A stretch of DNA of 64,000 nt from Alectoria sarmentosa (taxonomy: Eukaryota; Ascomycota; Lecanoromycetes; Lecanorales; Parmeliaceae), in assembly GCA_009733775.1 (NCBI GenBank), contig WOGZ01000139.1, positions 20,404 to 84,403 on the forward strand, written 5' to 3'. This document shows, one piece after another, positions 13,857 through 27,223 of the stretch. The notes beneath the pieces were generated by a model. That model searched no databases and was not told where the DNA came from. It was given only the letters and a program-made list of their open reading frames with translations. The first letter of the stretch is position 1. Each line of letters begins with the position of its first letter. Both the position numbers and the translations under genes were made by a program.

Positions 13857-15910
13857 ACATGATAATAACACTCGATTAATATCATTTAATCATCAACTAA
13901 CCCAAAAGATCCTTCATCATTATTTGAAAATCGTCAAATTCCATCTCGCCGACTTCTTAATTTTTACGAATTTTAAAAACTTCGTTTCTTTGAGAAAGCA
14001 TCGTTAAATTGACGACTTCACCCTCTTTTATCAAAGATCTTATCATAATCGCTTATCAAATTTATCAATTTATCATTATTATCGAAAACGCTCACCTTCA
14101 TAAAATTTCAAAATTCGTCGAATTTATCGTCGATTATATAATCAAGAATTATCTTAAATCTCAATCTTAATAAGCATCGATAACGAGAACATTTAAAGTT
14201 TTCTCGATAAAATCGTCAAAATTCTCATTCATTTAATCGATAAATTCTTTCATTTTTTAAAAAGCAATTAAAGCATTTAATGATAAAACTTACGATTTTC
14301 GATAATAATTTAATTTCGTTCAATATTTCAAGACATACGATCCTTCTTTCATTAATAATATTTTTTTAAAATCGAAAACCTCAAATTCGTTAATATTTTC
14401 GAATTTTACGTCGATGACGAGCATTTGATAATCTTTTAAATTGATATTCATAACCTCATCGAAAGGAAACGTCATAATCAATTAAATAACTCTTCAAAAA
14501 CTTTATGATTTCATTATTTAAATTGTTTAAATAACCATTCAAAACTCTCAACTTGTCGTTGATCAACAAAAACTTTCAAAATCGATAAATTTTTTTAATG
14601 CCGACGGCGGAGTAAATGATAATGATAACGATAATGATAATGATAATGATAAATGAAATATCGTCGACCTCGAATTTTTCGACCCTCATCTCGATAAGTT
14701 TTACGAGAAAAACGAAGTTGTTACAATCAAAAAAGACACTTATTATCGAAACTCGATATTATTTATCAAAAGAATTCGAGATCTCGTTATCGTTAAAAGA
14801 TCGACAATTGTATAAAATAATTTAAATATTGCTTTAAAAGGATTTATCTTAATTTAATATACGATAAAACTTTTTAATTTTGAACGAGTCGGATTATATA
14901 TCAACGAAAACGAAATCGAAGAATAATGTTCGACAATTATTAAGAGATTTAAAGAATTTATAAATGTGATTCTTTATCACTTTATCTTCGAAAAATACAC
15001 GCTTCATAACGTCAAGATTCGTCAAAAATCTATTATTTACGTTTAAATTATTTTACGTTATATCAAATCGATAAATATTAACAACGTGAAAAATTAATTA
15101 ACATTCGTTTATTAAAACATTATCGTTAAATTACGAGTCTTCATAAATTCGTTTTTTTTTATAATTATCATTATCTCCTTTATTCAAATTTTGAAATTAA
15201 AAAAGAATATTTAATTCGAAATGAATTTTCGTCAAATATTTAATCAAGGTTAAGAACGTTTTTAAAAGAATTATTAAAATCTTTTAAATCAACAATTTCA
15301 AGCAAATGAATATCAAAATCTTTTTTTTAACAATTCACAACCTCGATCGTATCAATCGTTTCAAAGTTAACAACAATTATCGCAGACTTTTAAATAACGA
15401 GGCGATTATTAAACATTTCCTTATCATCCTTTTAACGCTCAAAATACTTATTCAAATCCGCAACAAACATACGATCAATCAAACCAATCGAATTTTCAAG
15501 ATCAACCTCGATTTACTCAATCCTTTCCGCTTCGACAATCATTACAACTCATATCGCCGTTAAATGCGTTTATTTCGACGACGTCAAATCGTTTATAATA
15601 AATAAGAACTCTCGAAAATCAATTCCGAAGATTTTCAAAAAAAGATGATAAAAATCTTAATCTCGATCGATAATCTTAATAATAATCAAGCTTTCAATTT
15701 CGATAATCTCAAAAAGCCGCTATTTATTAAGTTTTTGTGATTAAAGATTCTACGAATCACGATTAACAATATTTCGAAAATATTTATTATTTCGAAATTT
15801 CGAAGAATATTTCGAAATTTAAATATATTAATCAAAATGAGAATGAAAATGAGGTTTATTTCGACAATAATCGATTTTTAAATATATATAATTAACATTT
15901 CATAAAATTT

Positions 15911-16129
15911 GTGAAAATCGAAACCTTTTATCATAATTGTGACGAATCTTTTTCTTTTAAATCAAAACTTCATAAATATCTTCGTGAAAAATATGTTAAA
16001 AATTCCTTCGCAACAAAATTCAATTTTGTCAACACGAAATTATTTATTAATCTTAAAAAATCGAAATCTCATTTCGCTATCGTCGAAATTCCTCGAATAA
16101 TGAAATCCATTATCTTTATTTTTAATTAA
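15911..16129 (+). pseudogene. Zinc-finger-like Gag/Pol remnant of element 2
   Basis: A 72-codon open stretch contains a finger-like segment in which one expected Cys appears as Tyr (FYHNCDES) and which continues into FKSKLHKYLREKY. This resembles the C2H2/CCHC-like module found near the Gag-Pol junction of fungal gypsy elements. The Cys-to-Tyr change (TGC or TGT to TAC or TAT) is what RIP produces. It is a fragment only, with stops on both sides. Confidence 0.5.
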
Positions 16130-17596
16130 GATTTTGAATTTGATTTTAAAAGTTGAAATTATGTTATAACAAAAGTTAAATTAATTAAAATTAATATAAA
16201 TAATAATGTGTGTTTTAACATTAATTATGATATCACCCTCATCGATCGATTTTAATTAACGAATCTTTTACCCGAAATCAAGATTTTCAAAATGATTTTT
16301 TCATTGAAAATTCGAGAAATTAAGAGTTTTCAACATAAAATCTTAAAATATTTTATGATCTCGTATTATTTTTCGAGAATCGATGATTAAAAGAATGCAA
16401 TTTTTGCGTATACCCGACGAAAAATTCATATAATCGATGAATTACGTGTTAATATATTGATTAAAAACGATTTTATTAATTCAAAAAGAATTTTTATAAA
16501 CATTGTTAATCAAAAAACTTATATCGAAAATTATAAAACTTCGATTATAATCACCGCTCATCAACGTAAATAATACGTCCGAAAAAAAATTCAAACTCTT
16601 TCGACAATGATAATTTCGTCTCATAATAAAAGATTCGTATCAATCAAAACGTTTACGCTTTTCTTATTTAATGATCGTAATTATATATTCAAATCTATTA
16701 TTCAAACAAATTTAATCCTTTTTACACATATGATAAATAATAAAATGATTAAAATTCTCGTCAGAAATGATTTTAATCATCAAATGAAAATCTCATAAAA
16801 ACTTCGTCTAAATGTTATCACAAAAATCGATTATGAGAATTACTTTCAAGCGGATCTCAATTCGAAATACGCTTTCATAACCTTATTAAAGAAATTTAAA
16901 TAATTAAAGAAAACATTTACAATCGCGATTATGATTATTTTCTTTCTTATCAATGCTCCGCAAAGTACTTTAAAAATTATCAACTTATTTTTCAACATTT
17001 TTATTAAAATATCAGTTTTCAACACGAAAGAGGAAATATTATCAAGCGAAATGATTATTTACGAAAATAACATTATTAAAAAATCTCTTATCAATCTCGT
17101 TAAAGAATTTTCTATTCTATAAATTAATAAAGGATTCGTCAACATATTCGAAAATGAATAAATGAAACTTTCGTTAAAAAGTAATTAAAAAAATCGTTTA
17201 AAAAATAACGAAAAAAAAGTCAAAGTTTATCTCTTAAAATTGCGTGATAAAGAAATCATTAACAAAACTTTTAATGAATTTCATAAACAAGATCGTTTAA
17301 AATAAACTTCTTAATCGACGTCTTTTAATTATCTCATCTTCATTATCTAAAAAGATCTTTTTAACAAAAAAAAAAAAAGATCAATCATCAATATTCGAAA
17401 ATTGAACAATCTTTTAATTCGAAACGTCTATTCGATGTCATTACAATTAAATATTATTATTAAATTACGAAAATGTTTATATATCTCGATATTAAACGCA
17501 TCCTCATTCTTTTATCAATGAAAAATTCGTTTAAAATATCGACATTTATAAATCATAATCAATCATCGTAATCAAAAGACATTCTTAATTTTAATA

Positions 17597-18115
17597 ATGA
17601 AAAATATGAATTCAATTTCCTACGTGCAAAGACAAATTAACAAAATTTTTCAAAAAATCAAAAACTTTATTCAAACGTATATTAACGATATTATATACGA
17701 CTCAACTTCTTTTATTAAACATTTATCTCATCTTCGTCGATTGTTTATTTTATTTATCAATTTCAACGTATTTATTAATTCGAAAAAAACGTTTTTAAGA
17801 TTCCCCGATGTGAATCTTTTTGATCAAAAAATGAATTCGCTTAAATTAACAACTTTCGAAAAAAAATTAAAAATCATTAATCTATTTCGATATTCATAAA
17901 CGCTCGACGACTTAAAACATTATTTGAAACTCACGAAATATCTTCGATAATATATTCATTTTTATGCTTAACTTATCAAACTTTTATAAGATTTAAAAAT
18001 CATTCTATTAAAAAAGGCGTCAACGAAAAAAAATTCACGTAAAATTTACGCATTTAAAATTGCTTTATCGCAAATATTTCTTATCAAATAAACTTCTTTC
18101 GAAGAATTATAAAAA
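17597..18115 (+). pseudogene. Reverse transcriptase remnant of element 2
   Basis: The frame reads YVQRQINKIF, then YIND at codons 28-31 where active gypsy enzymes have Y[IVL]DD, then HLSHLRRLF. The later part (LTTFEKKLKIINLF) and the sequence past the stop at 17899 continue the polymerase domain with further in-frame stops. The Asp-to-Asn change in the catalytic box is a G-to-A transition and would abolish activity. It is clearly homologous to the element 1 reverse transcriptase. Confidence 0.85.
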
Positions 18116-20138
18116 ACGCTCTTCAAGACATATATCTTAATACATTTCAATTTTATTTGAATTCTTTAAATAAATTTAAATGTTTTTAAAAAATTCGATT
18201 TCGATATCATGATCTTTTATATCAAAAATAATAAAAAGATCAAACACGACATGTGATTTTCTCGTATTAATATAAAATCAATACTTTTCTTATCGAGACT
18301 TTTAACTTCCGCCGAAAAAACCTATTAATCAATAAAACTTGAAATCGTCGAATTTATATAAGTTTTTAAAAAAAATAAAACACATGATAAAATCTTCTCA
18401 ACATCTCATAATGATTTAAATTAATTATTCAATTATTCTCGATATTATAAAACAAAATTCGATTATCTTCATTACGTCGATTATGAAAATAAATATAAGA
18501 TTTATAAAAGTTTCTCAATTTCTTCATCAATTCAATCTAAAAATTAAACATAAATTTAAAAAAAAATATATCATTTCAAATACATTATCTCGTTTGACAA
18601 ATGTTAATTAAAAACAAAAATGTTTTATTTCACAATATTCGAAATTAAACGCTTTATTCGCTTACACGCTTATGAAAATGTTCGATGATTTTCGATATCG
18701 TTTTATAAAAGGATATAAAAATGATTCATAATATTCACGCTTATAACGTCAAATCGATGAGAATGAAAAGCTCGACGAAAACGTTATAATGTTTTTCTTT
18801 ATTTATAAACAAACAGAGAATTGAAATTCGGAATTTTTTTTCAATTCGTATTCGCATTCTTTTATCTCGTTAAATTCGAATCCGCTTCTCGAAGCTTCTT
18901 CGAAAAAAACTTTCAACCTCTTATCAAAAAGTTCGGATTCGAAAAAAACTTTCCAAGACGACTTGATTTATCACATTAACAAAATCACAAATTATCAACA
19001 ATTCTGCATTTTTTCATCATTTATCAAGGAAATCTTGCACCTAATATACGAAAACGATCATTCGAAATTTCAAAGATGTTACGAAATCATATCAACATCT
19101 TAATATATTCGAGACCTCTTCAATCAATTATGAGAATTTATTCGTTATTATTCAAATTATCAAGTTTTTTAAACGAGATGTTATTAATCTTACGAATCGT
19201 TTTCTTTAATAAAGTCGCCTTTTATATTATTTTATACGTTTACCCTTAATTTTATTCTCGCGTTATCGACTTTTAAAAAAAATGTTTATAATACGATTTT
19301 ATTAATTATTAACAAATTCATTAAGCGAATCATCGATATTTCAAAAAAAGTTATTTGAAACACAACTCAATAAATTAAAGCATTAATCAATCGATTAAAA
19401 TTATTTAATTAAAAAATTCTTAAAACAATTATTTTTGATAAAAATCGCAATTTTTTTTTTGAACTTTAATAAGTTATCTTTCAACGTTTAAGAATTTCGT
19501 TATTATATTTCATTATTTATCATTTTCAAATTAATAATAACAATGAGAGAATTAATCAAATTATGAAAATCGCAATGCGCTTTTATATTCACATTCTAAA
19601 AAATCTTTTTATATAATCGAAGATTCTCTCTCATTTTCAAGCGCTTTTAAACAACTTCATATTCGCAATTATCGAAAAAACGTTTAATGAAATAACATAT
19701 AAGTTCATTTCGAACATTATTTTAAATTTATTTAATATTATCAGCTCATTAAAATTTTTATATATTCGAATCTCGACGAAAGACGTTATTTTCTTTATTA
19801 ATATCAACGTCAAATATCATTACGATAAACATTATCAATTAATGTTTTTAAGAATTAACGACTCGATCTTTTTACGCCTTTATAAAAATTATAATATTTC
19901 GACAAATCTTGAAATTATTAAAAAGCTGTCATAACAATATATCGATTTTTTTAAAGTTTTAAAAAGAGTCGATAGGCTTATCTATCGTTTGAAAGTTTTT
20001 AAAAATTAATAAATATATTCGATCTTCATCATACAATAATTGAAATCGATTTCGTTGAAAACGAATTTATTCGATCGTTCAAGATTTGATTATCTTTTTT
20101 CAATTTTTGTGAAAAAAAATATCGAGTTTTTTAAATCG

Positions 20139-20303
20139 TACGAGATTGATCGCATTTTTAATAAAAAAGTTATACGAAAAGAACGCGGAACAATTATGAA
20201 ATATTTGATTAAATGAAAAGAATATGATTTTAAATATAATAGATGATACAATGTTAAGGTATTAAAAAATGTTAAAAATCTAATTAAGGAATATGAAAAC
20301 GAA
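20139..20303 (+). pseudogene. Chromodomain remnant at the end of element 2 pol
   Basis: Plus-strand translation gives YEIDRIFNKK, then KYLIK, a stop, KEYDF, a second stop, YNVK and finally LIKEYENE. This matches the chromodomain fold of chromovirus integrases (family pattern: YxVexIl...eYLVKWKGY...ntWep). The two stops fall exactly where tryptophan codons are expected, so TGG has become TGA through RIP. Its place just upstream of the 3' LTR is also typical. Confidence 0.75.
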
Positions 20304-20534
20304 GTATTATATATTCACGCTTTTCAAATAATATCGAAACAAACGTCGATTTTTAACAAGCAGCGATAAAGAAGGTAAAGAATTTCTTGATAATCGTTTT
20401 CAAAAAGATAATCGCTTTCAGAAATATCAGTTTAAATCCTTATAAGTTCGATTACGTTGCGAAAAAATCGAAGAATTGCCAACATATAAGATTATAACGA
20501 GATCGCTATACTTTTCTTTTTGTTAATGAAATGT

Positions 20535-20770
20535 TATTATAACAAGCATATAAAATATCAAATAAATAATTTAATAAGATACGTATTTACTTAACAAAAT
20601 ACGTAATCTGATGAAATACCTATCTTGTTATTAAGCTTTATTTATCAAGGAAATATCTTAACAAGATTCTTAACTCAGCATAATAAATAATTAGATTTTT
20701 AAATAGCAAAAATTAAGCTTCATACACCACATAATGCATATATACTTTTATTATAACATCTATCATAACA
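20535..20770 (+). repeat. 3' LTR of element 2
   Basis: This 236-bp LTR is followed by the duplicated target CAATA. Its first ten bases are TATTATAACA where the 5' LTR has TGTCACGACA, so TG, CA and CG steps have all become TA. It is the more heavily mutated of the two LTRs. Confidence 0.92.
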
Positions 20771-23439
20771 CAATATTCTAATACGAATTCGATATCGTTA
20801 TAAATGAAAAAATTATATATTAATAATGCTAATAAAGGATTTCATTCGAATGATTTTTTGAATAAGAAATGAGATATAGGTTTATTTAAGTATTTATAAT
20901 AATAATTTGCGATTAAATCGACGCTTTCGATCGCGTTGATAAAAAGTTATCACGATGAATTATCATAAATTTTCGATTCGATGTACTTGATTTTATATAT
21001 AAAACATTTCTTTTTATTCATAATAAAATCCTTCATTTTTTTATCGATTTTGAATTCGAGGATTTTTTCAATCTTTCAGATTTCACTTTTCTCGTCGATG
21101 TTGATAAATAATAATGAGATTATGCGTTGATTTGATAAAGAGTTATTATTATTCAAATGAAATAATTATAAATGAAAAACGGAGTGTAACTTTCTCATCG
21201 ATGTTGATAATTTTAAATGATATATCGAATTATCGTATATTTTGATAATTTTAAAAGATTTTAAATTTTTATGATCAAATGATTTGTTTGATTTAATCGT
21301 TTTGATATTGCGATTATTCAATATTATTATATCGCTTATCATAAATTCCGATATCGATATACGATATCAATTAATCTACTCTTTTTGTAAAGCTCGAAAT
21401 TATTCGAATTACTCTTTGACGTGATATTTCATTCAATTTATCTTATTTATGAAAATATCGACAAATTAAATTTTCCTTTTGACCCGCTAATTAACAAATT
21501 ACTTTTATAAATTAAATGATTTTAGTTTTGATCGCGAAATGTATTCTTTAATGAAAAGAAAAGAAAATACGTTTATGAAAATGTTTTTATTAAAATTTAT
21601 CTCAAACTTCGCAAATGAAAATTAATTCATTTAATCATCTTAATTATAATTAATATATGTTTATAAAAATTGCTTGAGCGAAACATTAACATTTTCGATT
21701 TAATCGTTTATTTCAAAGTGAAAAACAATAAAAAATAACGATTTTGTTTTTATTTTATGACATAATCTTTTTCAAAAGTGAGCGATAAATTGAATATCGC
21801 GATCGAAAATGATAAAAAACGAATATTCTTTTTCTCGTTAAATTCATTCGATAAAGATTTATATAATCGTCTTTATCTCGAGAGAATTCAAGAATATAAA
21901 CTTTTTCTTTTTGAAAAGTTTATTCATCACGATCATGACGTGTTGATAAAATTGATTATATTTTAAATAAATCGATAAAAAGATGATGAAATTGATGAAG
22001 ATGTTTTGTTAATAGCGATCTGAAATAAATAAAAATTTCAATAATTCTTATTTATCTTCACGATAAGTCTTTGATCTTTTATAAATATAATAACTTTTTA
22101 TATAACGTGTTATTGAGTTTATTATTCGAGATTAATAATAATAACGTGATAATTTATCATAAATAAATGATTTATTTACGTGTTTATCGAAGAGCGTGTC
22201 GTGTATATCTCTGATAATCTTGATGCGTAAATTCGAATCGTTCGATATATAAAGTCTATCGTTTATATATAACAAATCGTCATAGATTTTGCAATTTCTC
22301 AATTCGAATTTGACATTATTTTTGATAATGTCAAAAAAAAAAATTCTTTAACCTGAAACCTTTATTTGAATAATGTTTTAAATAACGTTATCGTATTTGT
22401 AACCGTTTTTTATTTGACGCAATAAGTCCGAAACTTTAATAGCGAAAACTTTCGTTGATTCAACATTTGATTTCTCTTTAAAAGTCTTTATTAAAGATCT
22501 CGATAATAATTTTATATTTAATTTTTTATTATCGAGATCGTTTTATTCGTTGAGCTCGTACATTATTATAATCAAATAAATTATATTTTCTCTCACTTCG
22601 TTTAATAACATAAAAATAAATTGCGTTGCATTTTTCACTTCTTTATTTAAATTATCATTTTTGAAAATAATTTGATAACGATATTGCGTATAATCATTAT
22701 CATCGTTTTTCGAAAAATCTTTTATTTTTCGTGTTAAATTATCGAATTTAATGTTTTATTTTTCAAAACGATATATGATGCGAAAATTAAATTTCGATAA
22801 AATTTTTGTTTATTTGACTTGACGCGAATTGAACTACTTCGATAATATGAAATATTATAAATTTTTATAATCTAAAATGATTTGAATGGGGTTTTTTATC
22901 GAAATTTTCGCGAATTTTAAATGTTACTCTTCGAAAGCACGAATTATAATCATAAGTTCTTTATCATAAATGTCGTAATTATATTTTATCGAAGACATCT
23001 TCTTAAAAAGAAATGCGATAAATCTTAAAATTTCATCATTTTCTTTTTATAATAATACGGCGATTATTATATAATTAAAAACATCAATTTTTAATCATAT
23101 TTTTTTGTTTGAATCGAAATGAGTAAATATAAATGCGATAATAAACGCTTTTTTAAATATATCGAATACGAGTTGCTCGAAATCATTCTTCGTTTAAAAA
23201 TATATAAAGTTTTTTTTTTATTCGATATGTGTAAGATTAATAAAAAATGTAACAATTTTTGAATATCTTGAAATAAATTTGCGATAAAAATTGACAAAGT
23301 TTAAAAACGTTTATATAGTTTTAATATAGCGAGACTTTTTCCATTGCGTGATTATATCAATCTTTTTAAAATTTATTTCGATTTCGTCAATAATAATAAT
23401 AAGATCGAGATATTTGATTTAAATAATATAAAAATCGCA

Positions 23440-23937
23440 TTTATTGATGTCGAAATAAAGTTCAATTTATTGAAATCTTTTTAAGATTTTTTTTACGTGA
23501 AGAACGTGCTCTTTTTTGATGTTGCTATAAATGAAAATATTATCGAAATATGCTATATAAAAAACGTTTAAATATTTTCTCAACACATTATTAATAAACG
23601 TTTAAAATGTTATAAAAGCGTTATATAAATTAAATAACATTATCATATACTTATAAAGATTATATTTCCTAAAAAAAACAATCTTTTTTTTATAATTCTC
23701 TTTTATTCGAATCTCATTGAATATAATTATAATATCGAACTTGTTATAAATTCGAATTATATAAAGTTTGATTAAGATTTTCTTGATTAAGAGCGATGCG
23801 TTTCGATTAAAAACGATAAGAGCATTAAAAATTCGATAATTAATATAAAATCTAAACTCTTCATCAGGCTTTTTAATAATGAAAACAAAAACGATATAAA
23901 ATGATGTACTTGATTGAATATATCCTTTTTTTAACAT
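23440..23937 (-). pseudogene. Reverse transcriptase remnant of element 3
   Basis: The 111-codon open part (23602-23937) carries the fingers region: KKGYIQSSTSFY, then IIKKPDEEFRFYINYRIFNA and LYKYMIMLFNLYNAFITF, aligned with the gypsy pattern (vkKpdGs.R.cvDYRaLN...MpFGL.nAPatFq). Further along the minus strand the catalytic box reads YFDN at 23539-23550, so the last Asp has become Asn by a G-to-A change. A stop separates the two parts. It is inactive. Confidence 0.85.
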
Positions 23938-25271
23938 TTCATCGATATATTTCTTAATTATAATTGTTTATTTCCTAAACATGTTATAAACTCTTTTCGT
24001 AAATGATAAAACCTTTTTTTTGAGATGAATTTCGTGATTTATAAAACGACTCGATGATAATTTGTTTATCTTCGTGAGATTTCATATTTTAATTCATTTG
24101 TGATATGTTTTGAATACGCGTTTTTTCAATTTCTTTAAAGTGAAAGGTTTTTTTCTCATTTTATTAAAAAACTTTTCGTAATCGTTCGTCGTTATCGCAA
24201 ATACGTTTATCGTGAACTCGATCCTTTTAAAAGAAAAAGGTTGAAACAATTGTTCGAAGTTTTGAGATCACATTGCGATGATCTCATTTTTTGATTTTTT
24301 CGTCATCTTAATGAAGATTGAAAAGAAGATTTTTATTATGTTAACGTGTTTGAATTTTTTTTTCAAAGAAATCTTTTAATTTTTTTTGCCGTTATAAATC
24401 GTTATAAATTTATTATATAAAAAACAATGAGATATGCAATGATCAAAATGAAGGATAATGATTTTCTTTTTGAATAAGATATGAAAATCGTATTATTTTA
24501 ATCAAGACATTTTCAAAATAATCTCAAATTATTCAAATGCGATAACGAGACATCATAAATTCTTCACGTGATTTTCGATAATTAATTTGATTAAAATCAT
24601 GTGTGTAATATTAAATATAAATTTATCATTCGTCAAGCGTAATTTACAAGATTTAAATAAGATCATTTTTAATAATTTGTTTCTCGTAATAAAGATAACG
24701 TTTATAAAACTATGTATAAAAACTTTAATATCAATAAAATAATTGATTTTAATAACACCCTTATTGATATAAACTTGTTTATTAAAATTTAATTATCGTT
24801 TATGTTATAATGATGCTTCGATAATAATAACACAAATTGAAAATGTAACGAAAACGAGAGAGCTTTCTTCTTCTAATTCTTTGATTTTTATACGCAAACG
24901 CTTTTTCAAATCTCTAATAACGATTTAATCAAAAATATCTAATTTTTCGATTTTTCGAAAAATTCGAAAAATTTTTCTTTTTCAATTTTAACTTTTATCG
25001 TTTTCATTATGACTTTCATTTGATCTTTATTAAAAGACTTTACGTTTTGACATGATTCATTATCATTATTAAAACGATAATCAATTTTAAAACATTTTTA
25101 ATAACGATTTTCTTTCACAATTCGATTAATCAAAATTTTTAAATAATAATATTCAATATCTTGATATAAAAAGTCTTATTTAAAATTGTTTAATCGATTA
25201 TTGTTTCTCCCTTTATCGAAGAAAAAATTGTTATTATATGTTAATAATTCAATAAATCTTTTAATTATTTT

Positions 25272-25988
25272 TTAACCGTCTTTAAATTTGTTATTTTTAT
25301 TTGAAAATGCATTATCGATGATTTTTAAATTTACGACGATATAACATAAACGAGCGATCATGTTTCGAAATGAGATAAAACTTTCGTTAAAAATTCGATA
25401 TTTTAATCGTGTATTGATCAATCGTTTTAAATTGAACATTTTCAAAATATTTATATAATTCAAAAAAGCGATGATTGCATTGAAACGAGCGTAAAAGATC
25501 TCGAAAAATTTCTTTTTGTTTTTGACATTCATATCGAAATTTGAATTATAAAGTTCAATATTTAATTTAATAAGTTTATCGTATATTTTAAATACGTTTT
25601 TCAATTTCTTAATTATTTCGTTTATCGTGAAATAAAAATTATAATAAATTATATTCGAACGAGTTTTGATAATATCGAATGTCGTGTTTTTGTAATAATC
25701 TCTCACATAATCGATTTTATCGAATTTAATAAAAAATTGTTCAACACTTTATCTGAACTTCACATAAAAATGTATACGTTAACCGTTTCACTTATGACGA
25801 TCTTTTTTGAAATCCTCAAAGTTTTCCACGTTCGAATAATGTTTATTAATGTTGATAACGATTTTTATAACATCTATTTTTGTAACAAATGTGTAATGTC
25901 GATTATTTTTTTCTAAAAGATTAATAAGAGAAACGTTATTATAACGTAAACGAATTTTCACATAATATTCCTCCGCGTCGAAATTCAT
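25272..25988 (-). pseudogene. Gag-like remnant of element 3
   Basis: Two minus-strand open stretches (25272-25706 and 25788-25988) lie upstream of the reverse transcriptase of the same element. The first contains a helix-rich segment with LKNVFKIYDK and FFEIFYARFNAIIAFLNY, similar to the retrotransposon Gag core (LxxxFxdpd...sfaeFyaeFxrLaxxl). The assignment rests on position and this weak pattern. A stop-rich gap joins the two parts. Confidence 0.55.
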
Positions 25989-27009
25989 CAGTTCATTTTT
26001 ATATAATTATTTCATAATCGTAATTTTGAACTGTTCGTTTTCACGATATAACTTTTTCGTCGTAATACGATATTTGTTTCGCAATCGTCGAATCCTCGCA
26101 ACATTTCCTTTTTTGATAACACGTATATTAACATTTCTTAATTAATGAATTAAGACACGAAATTTCATTTTAACTTCATTTGTTTTCTTATCGATTTATA
26201 TGTTTTTTTGTTGAAGTACGGCTAGGTTTTCTCGATAAATTTAAATATTCTCGATCATATTTTTAAGAACATCACGTTATTTTTTAAGAGATTTGATAAT
26301 ATTATTGTTAAAGTCCTCGAATGAGCTGATGATCGCATAAATAAAGTTCGCGTCGTCTTTAATAATATTCGTTAATAACATTTCGTTTTGAAAATCATTT
26401 AATTCGATGATGAATCTTTTAACGCGTCGACGTAATTTTTTTTAACGATTTTCAAACATTTTTGATTGAGCGTTTTCATTTTTTGATGATTTTTTCATTT
26501 GAATTATGTTAAATGAAAACGAATTTTCACGATTTGAGTCTTGATTATTTTTATCGAAATTGTCAAATAATGAAAGATATTGCATTCCGTTTGTTACATT
26601 TATTACGATGTTTTAATTTTAATTTTGTATTTCAATAAACTTTGATATAAGCGCTGCTCTCAAATTTATAAAAAAGTTCGATAAAATATCGATTTCACCT
26701 TTTGTTCGTAATCTCAATCTTTCGTAAATAAAAGATTTTGACGTGATTATAATTGAGATTTGATTATTTACAGAATCAAAAAAATCGCTCTCTTTTGATT
26801 AATCTCTTGATTGATCTCGCGACGTCATTGATGTCTTAATTCGCATTTTAGGTTTTTGACGTATTATCGTTAGAATATAAATAAAAATAACTCGTGTACG
26901 TGTAAAAGTGTTATCGTGATTAATACGTCTTTTTGATTACATTTTCAATTTCGTTAACAATTCGCTATTGTTTAAAAGAGAGATAAATAATATTATGTTA
27001 AAGATTTAA

Positions 27010-27219
27010 TGAATGTGTAATGACTTATATTAATAATATATAAAAAATATTATTTATGAAGAGTAATTACAAAAGACGACATTATAAAAAAGATACGCAC
27101 TCGTTAAGACGCTAAGCCGAATCGGGATTAGCGCAAACATGAAAGATATATCGAGCATATCGAGCATATCGAATACTATTATAAATGTAACACAAACATA
27201 TAAAAAAGAAATTATGACA
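27010..27219 (-). repeat. 5' LTR of element 3
   Basis: This is the right copy of the 210-bp LTR. It matches 13302-13511 without gaps over its full length and carries the same internal AGCGCAAACATGAAAGA stretch. It is followed by TTAA, which also precedes the left LTR. Confidence 0.88.
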
Positions 27220-27223
27220 TTAA

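Larger units (their letters stand above)
13621..20770 (+). mobile_element. RIP-mutated chromodomain Ty3/gypsy retrotransposon (element 2), nested in element 3
   Basis: The element is 7150 bp long with two 236-bp LTRs (13621-13856 and 20535-20770). The target duplication CAATA is exact at 13616-13620 and 20771-20775. Plus-strand remnants appear in the expected order: a zinc-finger-like Gag/Pol segment near 15.9 kb, reverse transcriptase at 17.6-18.1 kb and a chromodomain at 20139-20303 just before the 3' LTR. That order and the chromodomain identify a chromovirus-type gypsy element, a class that often targets heterochromatin. All frames are broken. It sits about 105 bp inside the left LTR of element 3, so it inserted later. 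Confidence 0.92.
13302..27219 (-). mobile_element. RIP-mutated Ty3/gypsy LTR retrotransposon (element 3), split by element 2
   Basis: The ends are two 210-bp LTRs (13302-13511 and 27010-27219). The span is 13.9 kb, but subtracting nested element 2 and one copy of its target duplication leaves about 6.76 kb, a normal gypsy length. Minus-strand gag-like (25272-25988) and reverse transcriptase (about 23440-23937) remnants lie in the order gag then pol for a minus-strand element. A purine tract (GAGAAGAAGAG on the minus strand, 13514-13524) lies just inside the left LTR, where the polypurine tract should be. The flanks share TTAA (13298-13301 and 27220-27223), a possible 4-bp target duplication. 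The nesting shows it is older than element 2. Confidence 0.85.
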
